Positions 50,201 through 56,251 of a stretch of DNA of 64,000 nucleotides are shown piece after piece (positions within the stretch are counted from its first letter, which is position 1; each line of letters opens with the position of its first letter). Position numbers and translations under genes: made by a program. Where the stretch lies: positions 6,025,501 to 6,089,500 of the forward strand of contig OY727093.1 in assembly GCA_963402885.1 (NCBI GenBank), given 5' to 3'. This DNA is from Antedon bifida (lineage: Eukaryota > Echinodermata > Crinoidea > Comatulida > Antedonidae). Under the pieces are notes generated by a model. The model was not told the origin of the DNA. It searched no databases and was given only the letters and a program-made list of their open reading frames with translations.

Positions 50201-51242
50201 CATGATGTCATATCAGTACCATATTTGGGAATATCATTACCATGTTTGGGCACATCACACATTTTTGTCAAACTAGTTTTATAGTGTAGACAGAGCTTAG
50301 CTTAACCATAAGAATGAACTGTGTACTGAATCACACTAATATTCACCTTCTCATTGGTATCTCAGGGTCTTGGACTTTATGCTGCCAAAGACATTGAGAA
50401 ACACACAATGGTAATCGAATACATCGGTACGCTAATCAGAAACGAGGTTGCTAACCGTAAAGAGAAACATTACGAAGAATCGAATCGTGGTATTTATATG
50501 TTCCGTTTGGATGATGATCAAGTGATCGACGCAACGTTATCCGGAAACCCGGCTAGATACATCAACCACTCGTGCAATCCCAACTGCGTTGCCGAGGTCG
50601 TCAGTTTCGAGAAGGATAATAAGATTATTATCATCTCCAACAGGCGCATCACCAAAGGCGAAGAGGTAAATATATTTAATGGTAGTGTTTGTACACATAT
50701 ATAGTCAGCCTTGTATAGTGATTTATGTATGCTGGGTGCATCATGTTAAGCTCTGTCTACACTATCAAACTAGTTTTACAAAAAAGTGTGATGTGATATC
50801 ATCATGTCTATGGGCACATCACATTTTTTTGCCACATAAAGTTTGATAGTGTAGACAGAGCTTTATTAAGATAACTTGTATTGTCAATTTGCTGTACTAT
50901 GTACACTTGGTTGGTTTCAGCTTTTATTGGTTGAGAAAATGTAAATATTAAGATCTTATTACTCAAGGTTACTATTTTCAAGTGAAGATTAATAATAGTA
51001 ACCCACTACTTTAATAGTACCTCTAAAAACTCCCAGTATGTAAATTAGTACTTTCCTATTTTTGCAACCATAAATGTGTTCTGATATTACTACTAGTATT
51101 TTTCTTTTGTGTACTCATTTCTTAACCTTTTTTTTTCTTTGTGTAGCTTACCTACGATTACAAATTTGACTTTGAAGACGAGGACCAAAACAAGATTGCT
51201 TGTGGCTGCAAAGCACCAAACTGTAGAAAGTGGATGAACTAA
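14230..51242 (+). CDS. KMT2C: KMT2C/KMT2D (MLL3/MLL4)-type histone H3K4 methyltransferase, whole gene
   Basis: A 48-exon gene encoding about 5,008 residues (human KMT2C about 4,911, KMT2D about 5,537). Every splice junction was joined in phase and the total is an exact multiple of three, which supports the model. It is the catalytic subunit of the COMPASS-like (PTIP/UTX-containing) complex that mono-methylates H3K4 at enhancers in the nucleus. Parts in order: AT-hook (residues 54-60), ePHD and three PHD fingers (about 172-583), second PHD cluster (about 795-1003), HMG box (about 1433-1556), long Q/P/S/M-rich region (about 1560-4060), C-terminal ePHD (about 4482-4640), FYRN, FYRC, Win motif GCARTEP at 4807, SET (about 4868-4985) and post-SET ending WMN. 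This looks like the single pre-duplication orthologue of KMT2C and KMT2D, closer to KMT2C in several modules. The least certain part is the first exon: the ATG at 14230 has no conserved protein around it and a further 5' exon is possible. Confidence 0.95.
15387..15660. repeat. G-rich minisatellite around a GTTTATT core
   Basis: Successive related units: GAGGGGAAGGGGAGTTTATT, then three or four copies of GCGTTTATTCCAGGGTAAGG, then three copies of TCGTTTATTCAAAGCAAGG, ending TTTATTCGAATAAA. The unit length drifts from about 20-23 bp to 19 bp across the array, showing repeated local amplification. Lies in KMT2C/D intron 1. Confidence 0.8.
16660..16823. mobile_element. MITE copy 1 (AGCTCTGTCTACAC family)
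   Basis: Left end AGCTCTGTCTACACTATC, then CAAACTAGTTTGACA, internal ATGCCCAAACATGGTAGTA-type units, and GGGCACATCACATTTTTTTG leading to a right end AAGTTTGATAGTGTAC that stops before the full inverted repeat. It is the most diverged internally. In intron 1 of KMT2C/D. Confidence 0.8.
17127..17228. mobile_element. 102-bp inverted-repeat element (mini-MITE)
   Basis: The left arm ATTTGTCCTGTTTCTGCTGC (from 17128) and the right arm GCAGCAAAAACAGGACAAAT (to 17227) are near-perfect inverted repeats around about 50 bp of unrelated sequence. No coding potential. Confidence 0.65.
19460..23728 (+). other. KMT2C: KMT2C/D coding exons 5-12: N-terminal ePHD and three PHD fingers
   Basis: Exons 19460-19672, 19979-20112, 20494-20708, 21093-21150, 21545-21725, 22538-22652, 23115-23308 and 23596-23728. 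CSLCCCGEKSLLGQGDL opens the extended PHD as in KMT2C (CYCGEKSSLGQGDL); DELSLVG, then the C/H-rich segment with NVDKAVFGG and FYHYPCAA complete it. Exon 9 carries CTSCGQHYHGNCLD, exon 10 LCDSCDKGYHTFCLKP, and exons 11-12 a fourth finger (CDSCYQQ, YCPICGKAY, MVQCDRCTRYVHAECD). These fingers bind histone tails and other chromatin partners. The fourth finger is intact as in KMT2C; the corresponding part of human KMT2D is cut short. Confidence 0.93.
23804..23986. mobile_element. MITE copy 2 with five internal 21-bp units
   Basis: Starts TTAAGCTCTGTCTACTCTAT, then five tandem copies of the 21-bp unit containing AAATATGGTAGTGATATG, then CATATATGGGCACATCACAT. The right inverted repeat is missing. A stub of the same left end (AAAGCTCTGTC) lies at 23745. 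In KMT2C/D intron 12. Confidence 0.85.
24720..25290 (-). mobile_element. 5'-truncated LINE fragment, reverse transcriptase C-terminus
   Basis: On the minus strand 25288-24917 is open and encodes YLSYIRPILEYVCPVWHGA followed by LIERVQKRALKIILG, the classic end of the reverse transcriptase in jockey/CR1/L2-like non-LTR retrotransposons. The sequence to its left (24720-24916) is AT-rich with an A-rich tail in minus orientation, as expected for a 3' end. Upstream parts (endonuclease, fingers and palm) are absent, a usual 5' truncation. In KMT2C/D intron 14. Confidence 0.8.
25660..25845 (-). repeat. LINE-type 3' tail in KMT2C/D intron 14
   Basis: The complement reads ...GTCCCTAATGATCAGCTGATG... 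into GTTGAAATAAATAAAATAAA, i.e. a unique stretch ending in an AAAT-rich tail, the usual look of a non-LTR retroposon 3' end. AT microsatellite sequence follows at 25790-25845. No coding remains. Confidence 0.45.
27554..29197 (+). other. KMT2C: KMT2C/D coding exons 18-21: second PHD finger cluster
   Basis: Exons 27554-27658, 28026-28207, 28628-28792 and 29022-29197. Sequence DMCVSCGSFGKGAEGRLL, CSQCGQCYHPYCV, ITKVVLSKGWRCLDCTVC, LLLCDDCDISYHTYCLDPPL, TVPKGGWKCKWCVKCLQCG and RWSHAVCDGL aligns almost residue for residue with human KMT2C/D PHD fingers 4-6, the fingers reported to bind the H4 tail. All Cys/His positions of three C4HC3 fingers appear present. It is the best conserved part outside the SET end. 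Confidence 0.95.
27836..27975. repeat. dispersed repeat with CTATTAAGGGGACAC
   Basis: Contains AGAGGACACATTT and CCTATTAAGGGGACAC followed by TTTGTTAGTCCC. The same word set recurs at 46443-46600, 53925-54062 and 63040-63125. Non-coding, ends undefined; a worn MITE or other dispersed repeat. Confidence 0.5.
29840..30115 (-). mobile_element. decayed LINE C-terminal fragment
   Basis: The complement of 30115-29840 reads, with stops, FINKCLRRILRIW, then NDWTGANRN, then a block like IGRRKWRWIGHTLR in other animal LINEs (here WQKEMEMNWSHT), then LRENW. This is the well-known C-terminal tail after the reverse transcriptase of many non-LTR elements. It contains several stops and is old. In KMT2C/D intron 22. 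Confidence 0.6.
30471..30638. mobile_element. 168-bp inverted-repeat element with GCCAGTGGCGT ends
   Basis: GCCAGTGGCGTGAC at 30471-30484 is mirrored by GTTACGCCACTGGC at 30625-30638 (13 of 14 pairs). Inside, CAGTCCAATGCAACTGCC is repeated twice in tandem. Fits a short non-autonomous DNA transposon in KMT2C/D intron 23. Confidence 0.6.
31485..31838. mobile_element. MITE of about 350 bp with TTGTCCCCC ends
   Basis: Left end TTAAAGATGTATTGTCCCCC and right end GGGGGACAATATATCTTTAA are near-perfect inverted repeats about 350 bp apart. The AT-rich interior includes GGCTGCCAGCCAAT; a similar word lies at 22840-22860 and may be a relic of the same family. A TTAA-like target duplication is possible but the overlap with the ends makes it ambiguous. 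In KMT2C/D intron 25. Confidence 0.75.
33271..34627 (+). other. KMT2C: KMT2C/D coding exons 29-31: HMG box
   Basis: Exons 33271-33464, 33798-33871 and 34577-34627. Exon 29 includes YTQKAIKKWEKDEHLGNMAT and ISPVLYANMNYPDLKKDFP; exon 30 DWPSRAKQIQKLWRKV and PEEKQPFL; exon 31 QYAKDNRSTQKLKVTQK. This aligns along its length with the KMT2C/D HMG-box region (WEKEEALGEMATVAPVLYTN, KQIAKLWRKA, YVQKARDNRAALRINKVQ). In KMT2C/D this box has been linked to chromatin or H4K16ac-related recruitment. Confidence 0.93.
33540..33653. mobile_element. half copy of the GCTTGGTTCCCAC MITE
   Basis: ATTGGTCAAATTACC, then CTTACGTCCTTGCGTTGCAT and TAGTGGAAACCAAGCTTTA correspond to the right half of the inner element at 55328-55511. 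The left inverted repeat is missing or eroded. In KMT2C/D intron 29. Confidence 0.6.
35069..38245 (+). other. KMT2C: KMT2C/D coding exons 32-33: post-HMG and acidic/Q-rich region
   Basis: Exons 35069-35318 and the 2.7 kb exon 35525-38245 (residues about 1540-2530). Conserved KMT2C/D islands in the low-complexity background: KELLMRRKKRE, PPPPYPSG, PYIELKHGG (KMT2C AYIELRHR), DPHLDDLFQNGEFNILDLAD (KMT2C DPNLDDLLRSGEFDIIAYTD) and RPSLLEEQPLLLQDLLDQE, which includes an LxxLL box (LQDLL) and is nearly identical in human KMT2C. Between the last two lies a long S/T/K/E/D-rich stretch (about 37040-37940). The exon 32 donor (CAG/GTTGGC) is weak but the only one in phase. Confidence 0.92.
38578..43170 (+). 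other. KMT2C: KMT2C/D coding exon 34: giant 4.6 kb Q/P/M-rich exon
   Basis: A single 4,593-nt exon (residues about 2530-4060). A conserved coiled-coil block at about 39380-39640 (QQWLLRKEQHLQMQVKALDA, KVLSARQRSCKKSGRVFPE) matches KMT2C/D; DNNPFSEAFQARERQ and ERQRIQLVQEIAK (about 41690-41810) match KMT2C; a basic KEKPKKKQRRKKKNADSED patch (near 42075) is a probable NLS; NPPTPPSSPP closes it. Between the coiled coil and DNNPFSE lies a lineage-specific PGQQSPM nonapeptide array (40204-40962) in place of the polyQ tracts seen in vertebrate KMT2D. Confidence 0.94.
40204..40962 (+). repeat. 27-bp coding minisatellite, about 28 copies of PGQQSPMMP/Q
   Basis: About 28 consecutive nonapeptides of form [PL]-G-[QH]-[QHN]-S-P-M-x-[PQ] (residues about 3070-3325), with one PL insertion near 40745. 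Codon usage differs between copies (CAG/CAA, TCA/TCG), so the array is not freshly amplified throughout. Looser QQSP units continue to about 41450 and MMQPGQQMLQ-type units precede it from about 39940. Confidence 0.95.
43427..45863 (+). other. KMT2C: KMT2C/D coding exons 35-38: SLPTPP block and Cys4 module
   Basis: Exons 43427-43828, 44349-44552, 44895-45445 and 45759-45863. Recognisable KMT2C/D pieces are PPSLPTPPPSNANSAEE, VPSSSPELDD, VTLTLNQHAGDPHSIVASLA (KMT2C VAITLHPTAAENISSVVAAF) and IPVPSIIQL. Exon 37 has CKHCDVLILGEAV and FCSTNCFMQW, matching the CHCKVVILG / FCSNNCFILY pair of KMT2C, which I do not recall in KMT2D. A K/E-rich helix then leads into KKWRNIRYKKWSMY (KMT2C KKWRGMKWKKWSIH). 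Confidence 0.9.
46306..47221 (+). other. KMT2C: KMT2C/D coding exons 39-41: C-terminal extended PHD
   Basis: Exons 46306-46415, 46679-46922 and 47109-47221. CILCSDHGDGETNGSARLL, NSWVHLNCALWSYEVYETL, GALMNVHTSIKRGLSNKC, CSNIYHFGCAMNDNCMFFKD and KTMLCPLH follow human KMT2C/D ePHD (CCFCHEEGDG, WVHLNCALWSTEVYET, CMFFKDKTMLCPMH) with all zinc ligands visible. Exon 41 also opens the FYRN domain (HIVFRRVYVSRDEHKQVA). Confidence 0.95.
46443..46600. repeat. dispersed GGGGACAC repeat in KMT2C/D intron 39
   Basis: TTTGGGGACACCAGTATTCA, CCCTATTAAGAGGGTACTTT and CTATTCAGGGGACACC resemble the block at 27836-27975. It is non-coding and lies right after the exon 39 donor. Confidence 0.5.
47222..48924 (+). 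other. KMT2C: KMT2C/D coding exons 42-44: FYRN/FYRC
   Basis: Exons 47713-47833, 48213-48375 and 48788-48924 (after intron 41). LRVGSLVFKCIGQLLPHQMQ finishes FYRN (KMT2C FRVGSLIFHTIGQLLPQQMQ). VGFEASRLYWSMRYTNKRCR, GKPLFTIRVQEQGHEDV and GVWQKILLPIEKLRREADM form FYRC, then LKLFPRFISGEDLYGLQEPA. FYRN and FYRC fold as one module, typical of trithorax-type methyltransferases. The exon 43 donor is GGG/GTAGAT. Confidence 0.94.
47517..47682. mobile_element. MITE copy 3 with three internal 21-bp units
   Basis: Starts TTAAGTTCTATCTACACTAT, followed by CAAACTAGTTTGAC, three units containing AAATATGGTAGTGATATG, a TA dinucleotide run, and the right end GGATAGTGTAGACAGAGC. It ends only 30 bp before the exon 42 acceptor (47713). 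Confidence 0.85.
49993..50056 (+). repeat. tRNA-like SINE head
   Basis: GGTTCAAATCC at 50034-50044 is an exact pol III B box; GTGGTAGCTGACACTTG about 40 nt upstream is A-box-like. The acceptor stem is not convincing, so a tRNA-derived SINE head is favoured. In KMT2C/D intron 46. Confidence 0.5.
50137..50298. mobile_element. MITE copy 4, reverse orientation
   Basis: Ends AAGCCCTGTCTACACTATC and GATAGTGTAGACAGAGCTT-like (ATAGTGTAGACAGAGCTT) are inverted repeats. The internal TACCATATTTGGG units run opposite to copies 2, 3 and 5. Lies in intron 46, about 70 bp before the SET exon. Confidence 0.85.
50748..50863. mobile_element. MITE copy 5, short form
   Basis: AAGCTCTGTCTACACTATC at the left and GATAGTGTAGACAGAGCTT at the right are a perfect inverted repeat; the 21-bp units have been lost, leaving GTGATGTGATATCATCATG. 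It begins 83 bp after the SET exon. Flanks (TTAA at left, TTTA at right) hint at a TTAA-type target. Confidence 0.9.
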
Positions 51243-53924
51243 GCTTCACCCTTGTTTTACATTCAAGTGGTCATGGCAAATGTACATATAAAAACTAGAG
51301 AGACTAAGCTTATGGCTACGACTGGATCATGGAACAATAGATTGGTAATAGAGCAAGTACTACAATTAAGCTTTTTTATTGTATTGGATCTTTGAAAATG
51401 ATAGTAACATCATAGAAAATCACTGTATGAAAAACTACATGACCTAAATAGAGCTATAGAACAGTGTATGGTTTTTCCAATGTTCTTAAAAGATCATTGT
51501 TTTTCTAAGGATTTTTCCACTTTACGGTGTTTGGTATTCCACACTTGCACATTAAGAAATTACTGTATTGGTAAGTATACAATATTATATTGTGTACAGT
51601 ATAATGGATATAACCAATAGTAAAACACTGTAGTTCTACATGGAGGAAACATCAGTAATACACAGTATACCTACATCATATGAATACAGTGTTATTGATG
51701 TAATAATACAAGAAAAACTATAGATGATATGTAGATATTGTAATACTAGGAATAGGTAGTGCATTAACAATAACAGCAGTACTAATACATCAGCGCCCAC
51801 ATTTAAACAAATCATTTTGCATGAAAACAAACTTGCAAACACAGCATGCATTGTAGTTTCTTGTGTGTCATCTCTCGAAAAAATCTGGGAAAATTTGAGT
51901 GGCCCTACATCCAGATTTATGGAAAAACCAGTAGAGTAGAAAAGAATTTGGGAAATTCCTGGTTTTGTGGGTGCCCGGTTATTTTATCTATATCTGCAGT
52001 ATTATTCAATCAAGACTGAATGACTTCCATCATTATAACAACAATTACTACTGGACCTGATGAGAAATAAGGGGTCTATACTAAACAATCAATCACTAAT
52101 GTTATATTACAAGATTGTATTGTTCGTAAACAAATTTTAATGGCAATAATTTTTAAATGTTTATCAAATCAGCAAATTGTAACTTGTAAAAAGATTTTTT
52201 AAATGTTTGTAAGACACGGTAAGTCATCCAGTGTATTTTATTCATATTTGTTAAATAATTCTGTCGGAATTTAAAGACAAGAATTATTATCTGAGAAAAA
52301 TTACTTATGTTAATTGAAATATCCATTGTAAAATTCCACTATTTTTTTGGCAAAATACAGATTAATATATAAATAAGTCAGAGTAATATATTGTACACAA
52401 TTCATATTTTGAAATATTTTAAAGAAACTGTAACAAAAATAATGATGATTGTATGAGAAATTGTAATTTATATGTATGTAATTCACAAACATTTAACAAT
52501 GGGGAATAATAATAGATGTGATTAAACAGTTTACATGGTAAACTTAATTATATATGTCATCTGTCATCACAACATTAACGCATAAGAAAGGGCTTATAAA
52601 GAATTTAAAGATCTGTTAATTTGTCCTTCATTGTAATGAAATGCCTATTTTACATTCAAATTAAACATAGGATACCTGATCATAATCAATTTAATGCTAG
52701 CGTGTGTGATGTCAGTCGACATATGTTAGATGATAATATATAGGTATACACCTAATGTCCTAAAATAAATTGTATCTATCTTTAGGCTACCCATGAAGAA
52801 AGTCAACAAATTATTGTAATGAACATTACAAAATGTAACTGTATATTGTATAGATGTTAATTGCCAAAATTGTTTAAACCTTGCAATTCTATAGTGTTTA
52901 TGATGCCAACAAATAGGCTAGTGTGTAGATTTTTAAAATATATCTTTTTAAACAATTGTTTAAAATCAAATTTAACACCTTAGAATGAAATGGAAATTGT
53001 TTAATCAAATTCATAACTTATCCACCAATGGGTGTCTTTAGCAAGCAGCTGTTAAAATTTGGAATGAATTTTGAAATATTTCTGACACTGCACAATTATT
53101 TTTCGATTTATTCTGTACAAAGTTTACAATTTGGTGCTTAAAATAGATCAGGTGTCATTATTTTTTTCTTTTTATAACCCAATTTAATGAGTAAATTCTG
53201 ATATTTGAGCATAAAAAGTAATTAATTTTTGTATTAATTACATGTATATTTCTAGGATACAATTAATTTATTTCTTAACCACTGTTAGCCGTGTATGGAA
53301 AGAGTTAGAATACTTATAATTGGAACAATCTCAATCTAGAATGTAATATAAAAGATTTGTAAAAATAAAATAAGTGTATTGTATTGAAATGATAAGGAAA
53401 ACTTTCAAAATGTATTTCTTTCCTAGTGTCAACCGAGATGTAAATTTAACATTATTTTGTACTACTACTACTATATTGAAGAAATTTGTAGAGTTTTTGT
53501 ATGATAAACAAATGATTATTATGTAGTATTCGAATGACTCGTTGTCGTTAGGGTGCTACGAATGCTTTCTTCCAAGTCTTGTCAATGCTTTGCCTTTTTG
53601 TAGCCCATCAAGATCAAAGCAACATGTAAATATTCAATGTATAGAATCTGTTTTATTTTCTACCATTTCTGTAAATTACTTCTTTGTTTATTAATATTAT
53701 TGTTGTTATATCAGTAATTCGTAAAGATCTCTATATCTCTGACCGCAATGGCTTTGTTTGCATAGACAAGGAATATTCTTCTTTGTGATCAAAGTTGAAA
53801 TCTGTTAAATAATAACCTTTTATACTAATAATTACAGAGATGTTGATCTAATGGGCCGAAATTTAGTATCGACAGAATAATAAACTTGTATTTGAGGTGG
53901 GGTTTTTCTAGAATTATAGACTAA

Positions 53925-54062
53925 GTACAGTACACCTATTAAAAGGACACTTCCAAACAAACGAGAGGAAATAGATATTTTACCACTACGGCTAACCCCT
54001 ATTTAAGGGACACATTGTTTGGGTCCTGAAAGTGTTTCTTAATAGATAGTTCTACTGTACTG
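53925..54062. repeat. dispersed GGGACAC repeat in KMT2C/D 3' UTR
   Basis: TACACCTATTAAAAGGACAC, CCCCTATTTAAGGGACAC and TTGTTTGGGTCC match the word set of the blocks at 27836 and 46443. Confidence 0.5.
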
Positions 54063-54486
54063 TTTTACTTGTGTTTTTTTACAATGTAAAATTGTACAGT
54101 TACTGATAAACTATTAAAGGTAAAACAACAATCTATTATTTTTGTATTACAATTTTGATGATTCTACTATACAATTAAAAACACTTGTCTCATTCTCTCA
54201 TCAATAATATTTAACTCAATAGGTGAGAATTTTGTAGAATACTGTAGAAATACATTTATTATAAATATGTGTAAATTATTCAAAATGCACTTATAGTTAA
54301 ACTCAATCAAGGACATATTGTTATAAGAATACTCTATGTAATATTACAATAATTATTATATTGTTAATACTATTTTTTTTGTGTTTTCAACTATAGAGCC
54401 GACACATTAGGTTTTGTATATAATAGCTATCCAGTACATAAAGAATTATGATAGGGTATTTTTCGTCTGTTGTCTAACTCATTGTG

Positions 54487-54520
54487 AATAAACTGTCTGT
54501 GCTGTGGTTCTGCCAATAAA
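54487..54520 (+). terminator. paired AATAAA poly(A) signals for KMT2C/D
   Basis: AATAAA at 54487-54492 and again at 54515-54520, followed by TGTTTTATTCTC. No other strong signal lies between here and the STK11IP start. Confidence 0.55.
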
Positions 54521-55260
54521 TGTTTTATTCTCATAGAAATTATATTTTCCGTTGTCACGCAAATTCTGTTCTTGTAACCCGTGTTCACACGATCTTGAGT
54601 TGAAACGTTATACCCGGAGAATGCTACTTTTTAACTTAAAGGGTAGCTCAGGGAAGACATTTCTGGTCTTTATTATAAAATACCTTTGCAATATAGCATT
54701 AATGTAATAGTATCACCCTACTTATTTTCCGTCCGTCAGCATTAAAGCAGAACGCGCATCATTAAATAATCACCCCCACCCCCTTTTGTTAAAAAGTGGT
54801 GTAACATAATGTTATGTGAACAAATCGCATATACCCCTCAAACCTGAAGCAAGGATGGTGTGACGTGTATGTTCTTTGTGTAGCCTAAAGTTGAGTGGGC
54901 CTTCTTACCTCGATTTATATATATTTTCTCTCTGTATGAAATGGCTAAACTTTTTACATTTTATATTACCATAGATTTTTAAATCCAAAGCTGTCATTTT
55001 AACGCATTTAAATCTAAATTAATGTGTTTAACTTACAGAGCAGTGTTTTCCGTGTTTCTTCTACTTGAACTTAACCATGATTTGTTTGGTTACTAAGTAT
55101 GTGTTGCCAAGAAATTAACACAGCAACACAATCGCGCGCGTGTAATAAATTGCGTGCGTAGAGACGGTAGAACGTCATAGCGCGCATAAAACATGTGTGA
55201 CGTTGTTAGGGTTCGAGTGCGTGACGTGTGCAAAACAAAGTGAAGGAGAATACTAATATA

Positions 55261-55564
55261 AAGGGTCTTTCACACCTGTTCCGGCACGGTTTCCGGCGCC
55301 GGGTGAAGCGTTGTGAAAACGAAACATAAAGCTTGGTTCCCACTGGAACGTAACGCAAGGACGTAAACGCAACGCAAGCGTTTTAACCAATGACACTGCG
55401 AAGTTATAGACAGTTAGCAATCACAAGCGAATAAGCCATCGCTTGTTATTGGTCAATTCACTTGCGTTGCGTTACGTCCTTGTGTTGCGTCGCTAGTGGG
55501 AACCACGCTTTAATGTTCGATTCGCTGGACCGGAACCGTGCCGGAACAGGTGTGAAAGACCCTT
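55261..55564. mobile_element. outer MITE (AAGGGTCTTTCACACC ends) with another MITE inside
   Basis: AAGGGTCTTTCACACCTGTT at 55261 and the complementary AACAGGTGTGAAAGACCCTT ending at 55564 form an inverted repeat that extends through the CCGGCACGGTT-type block. Only about 120 bp belong to the outer element; the rest is the inserted element at 55328-55511. Confidence 0.85.
55328..55511. mobile_element. inner MITE (AAAGCTTGGTTCCCAC ends)
   Basis: AAAGCTTGGTTCCCACTGG and CTAGTGGGAACCACGCTTT are inverted repeats, continued by ACGTAACGCAAGGACGTAA versus TTGCGTTACGTCCTTGTG. TA on both sides suggests a TA target (mariner-like), though this is ambiguous. A half copy lies at 33540-33653. Confidence 0.8.
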
Positions 55565-56251
55565 AAAACTGGGTAATATTAACATCCGCGTTATCATATT
55601 AAGGCAACTCTACAGAAAGCTTTTTTAGTACCGTACAATTATATTGTATTATTAAAAGTACAGGAGGGGTACCATTACTGTAGTATCGATTGTCGAATTG
55701 AAAGAAAGAAGTCAGGAACTTAAAATGTCCTATCTTTTGAATTTTTATCTAAATTGAGGGTAGGAGTGGGCCGACCCCTCCTTCTCATTGTCATTGAGAA
55801 TCCGCTGCGCCTACCGGGCAGTAAAAACAAATTAGTGGAATCCGATATATAAAAATTGTTGAACGGAACTAACTTTATCGGACACAGCGCCCTCTTTTTT
55901 TCCTTTAAACAAAATTTGGACCGTGTCGGTTCGTAAATTCAATAGATCACTTTTTGTGTCACGAGATTAAAATTCTCAAAATCCATTGTTTTGATGATGT
56001 AACGCCTGTGTCCGCGACTGAAGGACTGTACAGCTTTTTTTACTCGGCGCGGTGTAAACGCCAAATTAAACTTTCACAATCGTTTGATAAACGAAAGCAA
56101 AAGTCATGCTATAAGAGAATTTCAATTCTTTGTTCTAAATAATCACTAAACATATGTTGTTTTGGTAAGTACTGACTGTAATAACGACATTTAGCCTCTC
56201 TCAGCTAGGCCTATTCCACATCTAGCTAGCTAGGCCTAGCCTAGGCTATTG

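Larger units (their letters stand above)
49341..51242 (+). other. KMT2C: KMT2C/D coding exons 45-48: Win motif, SET and post-SET
   Basis: Exons 49341-49471, 49724-49892, 50366-50665 and 51147-51242. NPSGCARTEPK holds the Win motif (arginine inserted in WDR5; KMT2C has GCARSEP). SET: RSRIQGLGLYAAKDIEKHTM, IEYIGTLIRNEVANRKEKHY, RGIYMFRLDDDQVIDAT, ARYINHSCNPNCVAEVVSFE, then LTYDYKFDFEDED. The NHSC SAM-binding motif and catalytic-site tyrosines are intact, so the enzyme should be active. Post-SET CGC-x4-C ends in RKWMN and stop TAA at 51240. Identity to human KMT2C is near-complete here. Confidence 0.97.
51243..54540 (+). other. KMT2C/D 3' UTR (inferred, about 3.3 kb)
   Basis: AT-rich non-coding sequence after the stop, with AATAAA at 54487-54492 and 54515-54520 followed by T/G-rich sequence, the best poly(A) site. 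An earlier AATAAA at 53364 could give a shorter form. A dispersed GGGACAC-type repeat is included at 53925-54062. Short open frames within are not conserved. Confidence 0.6.
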
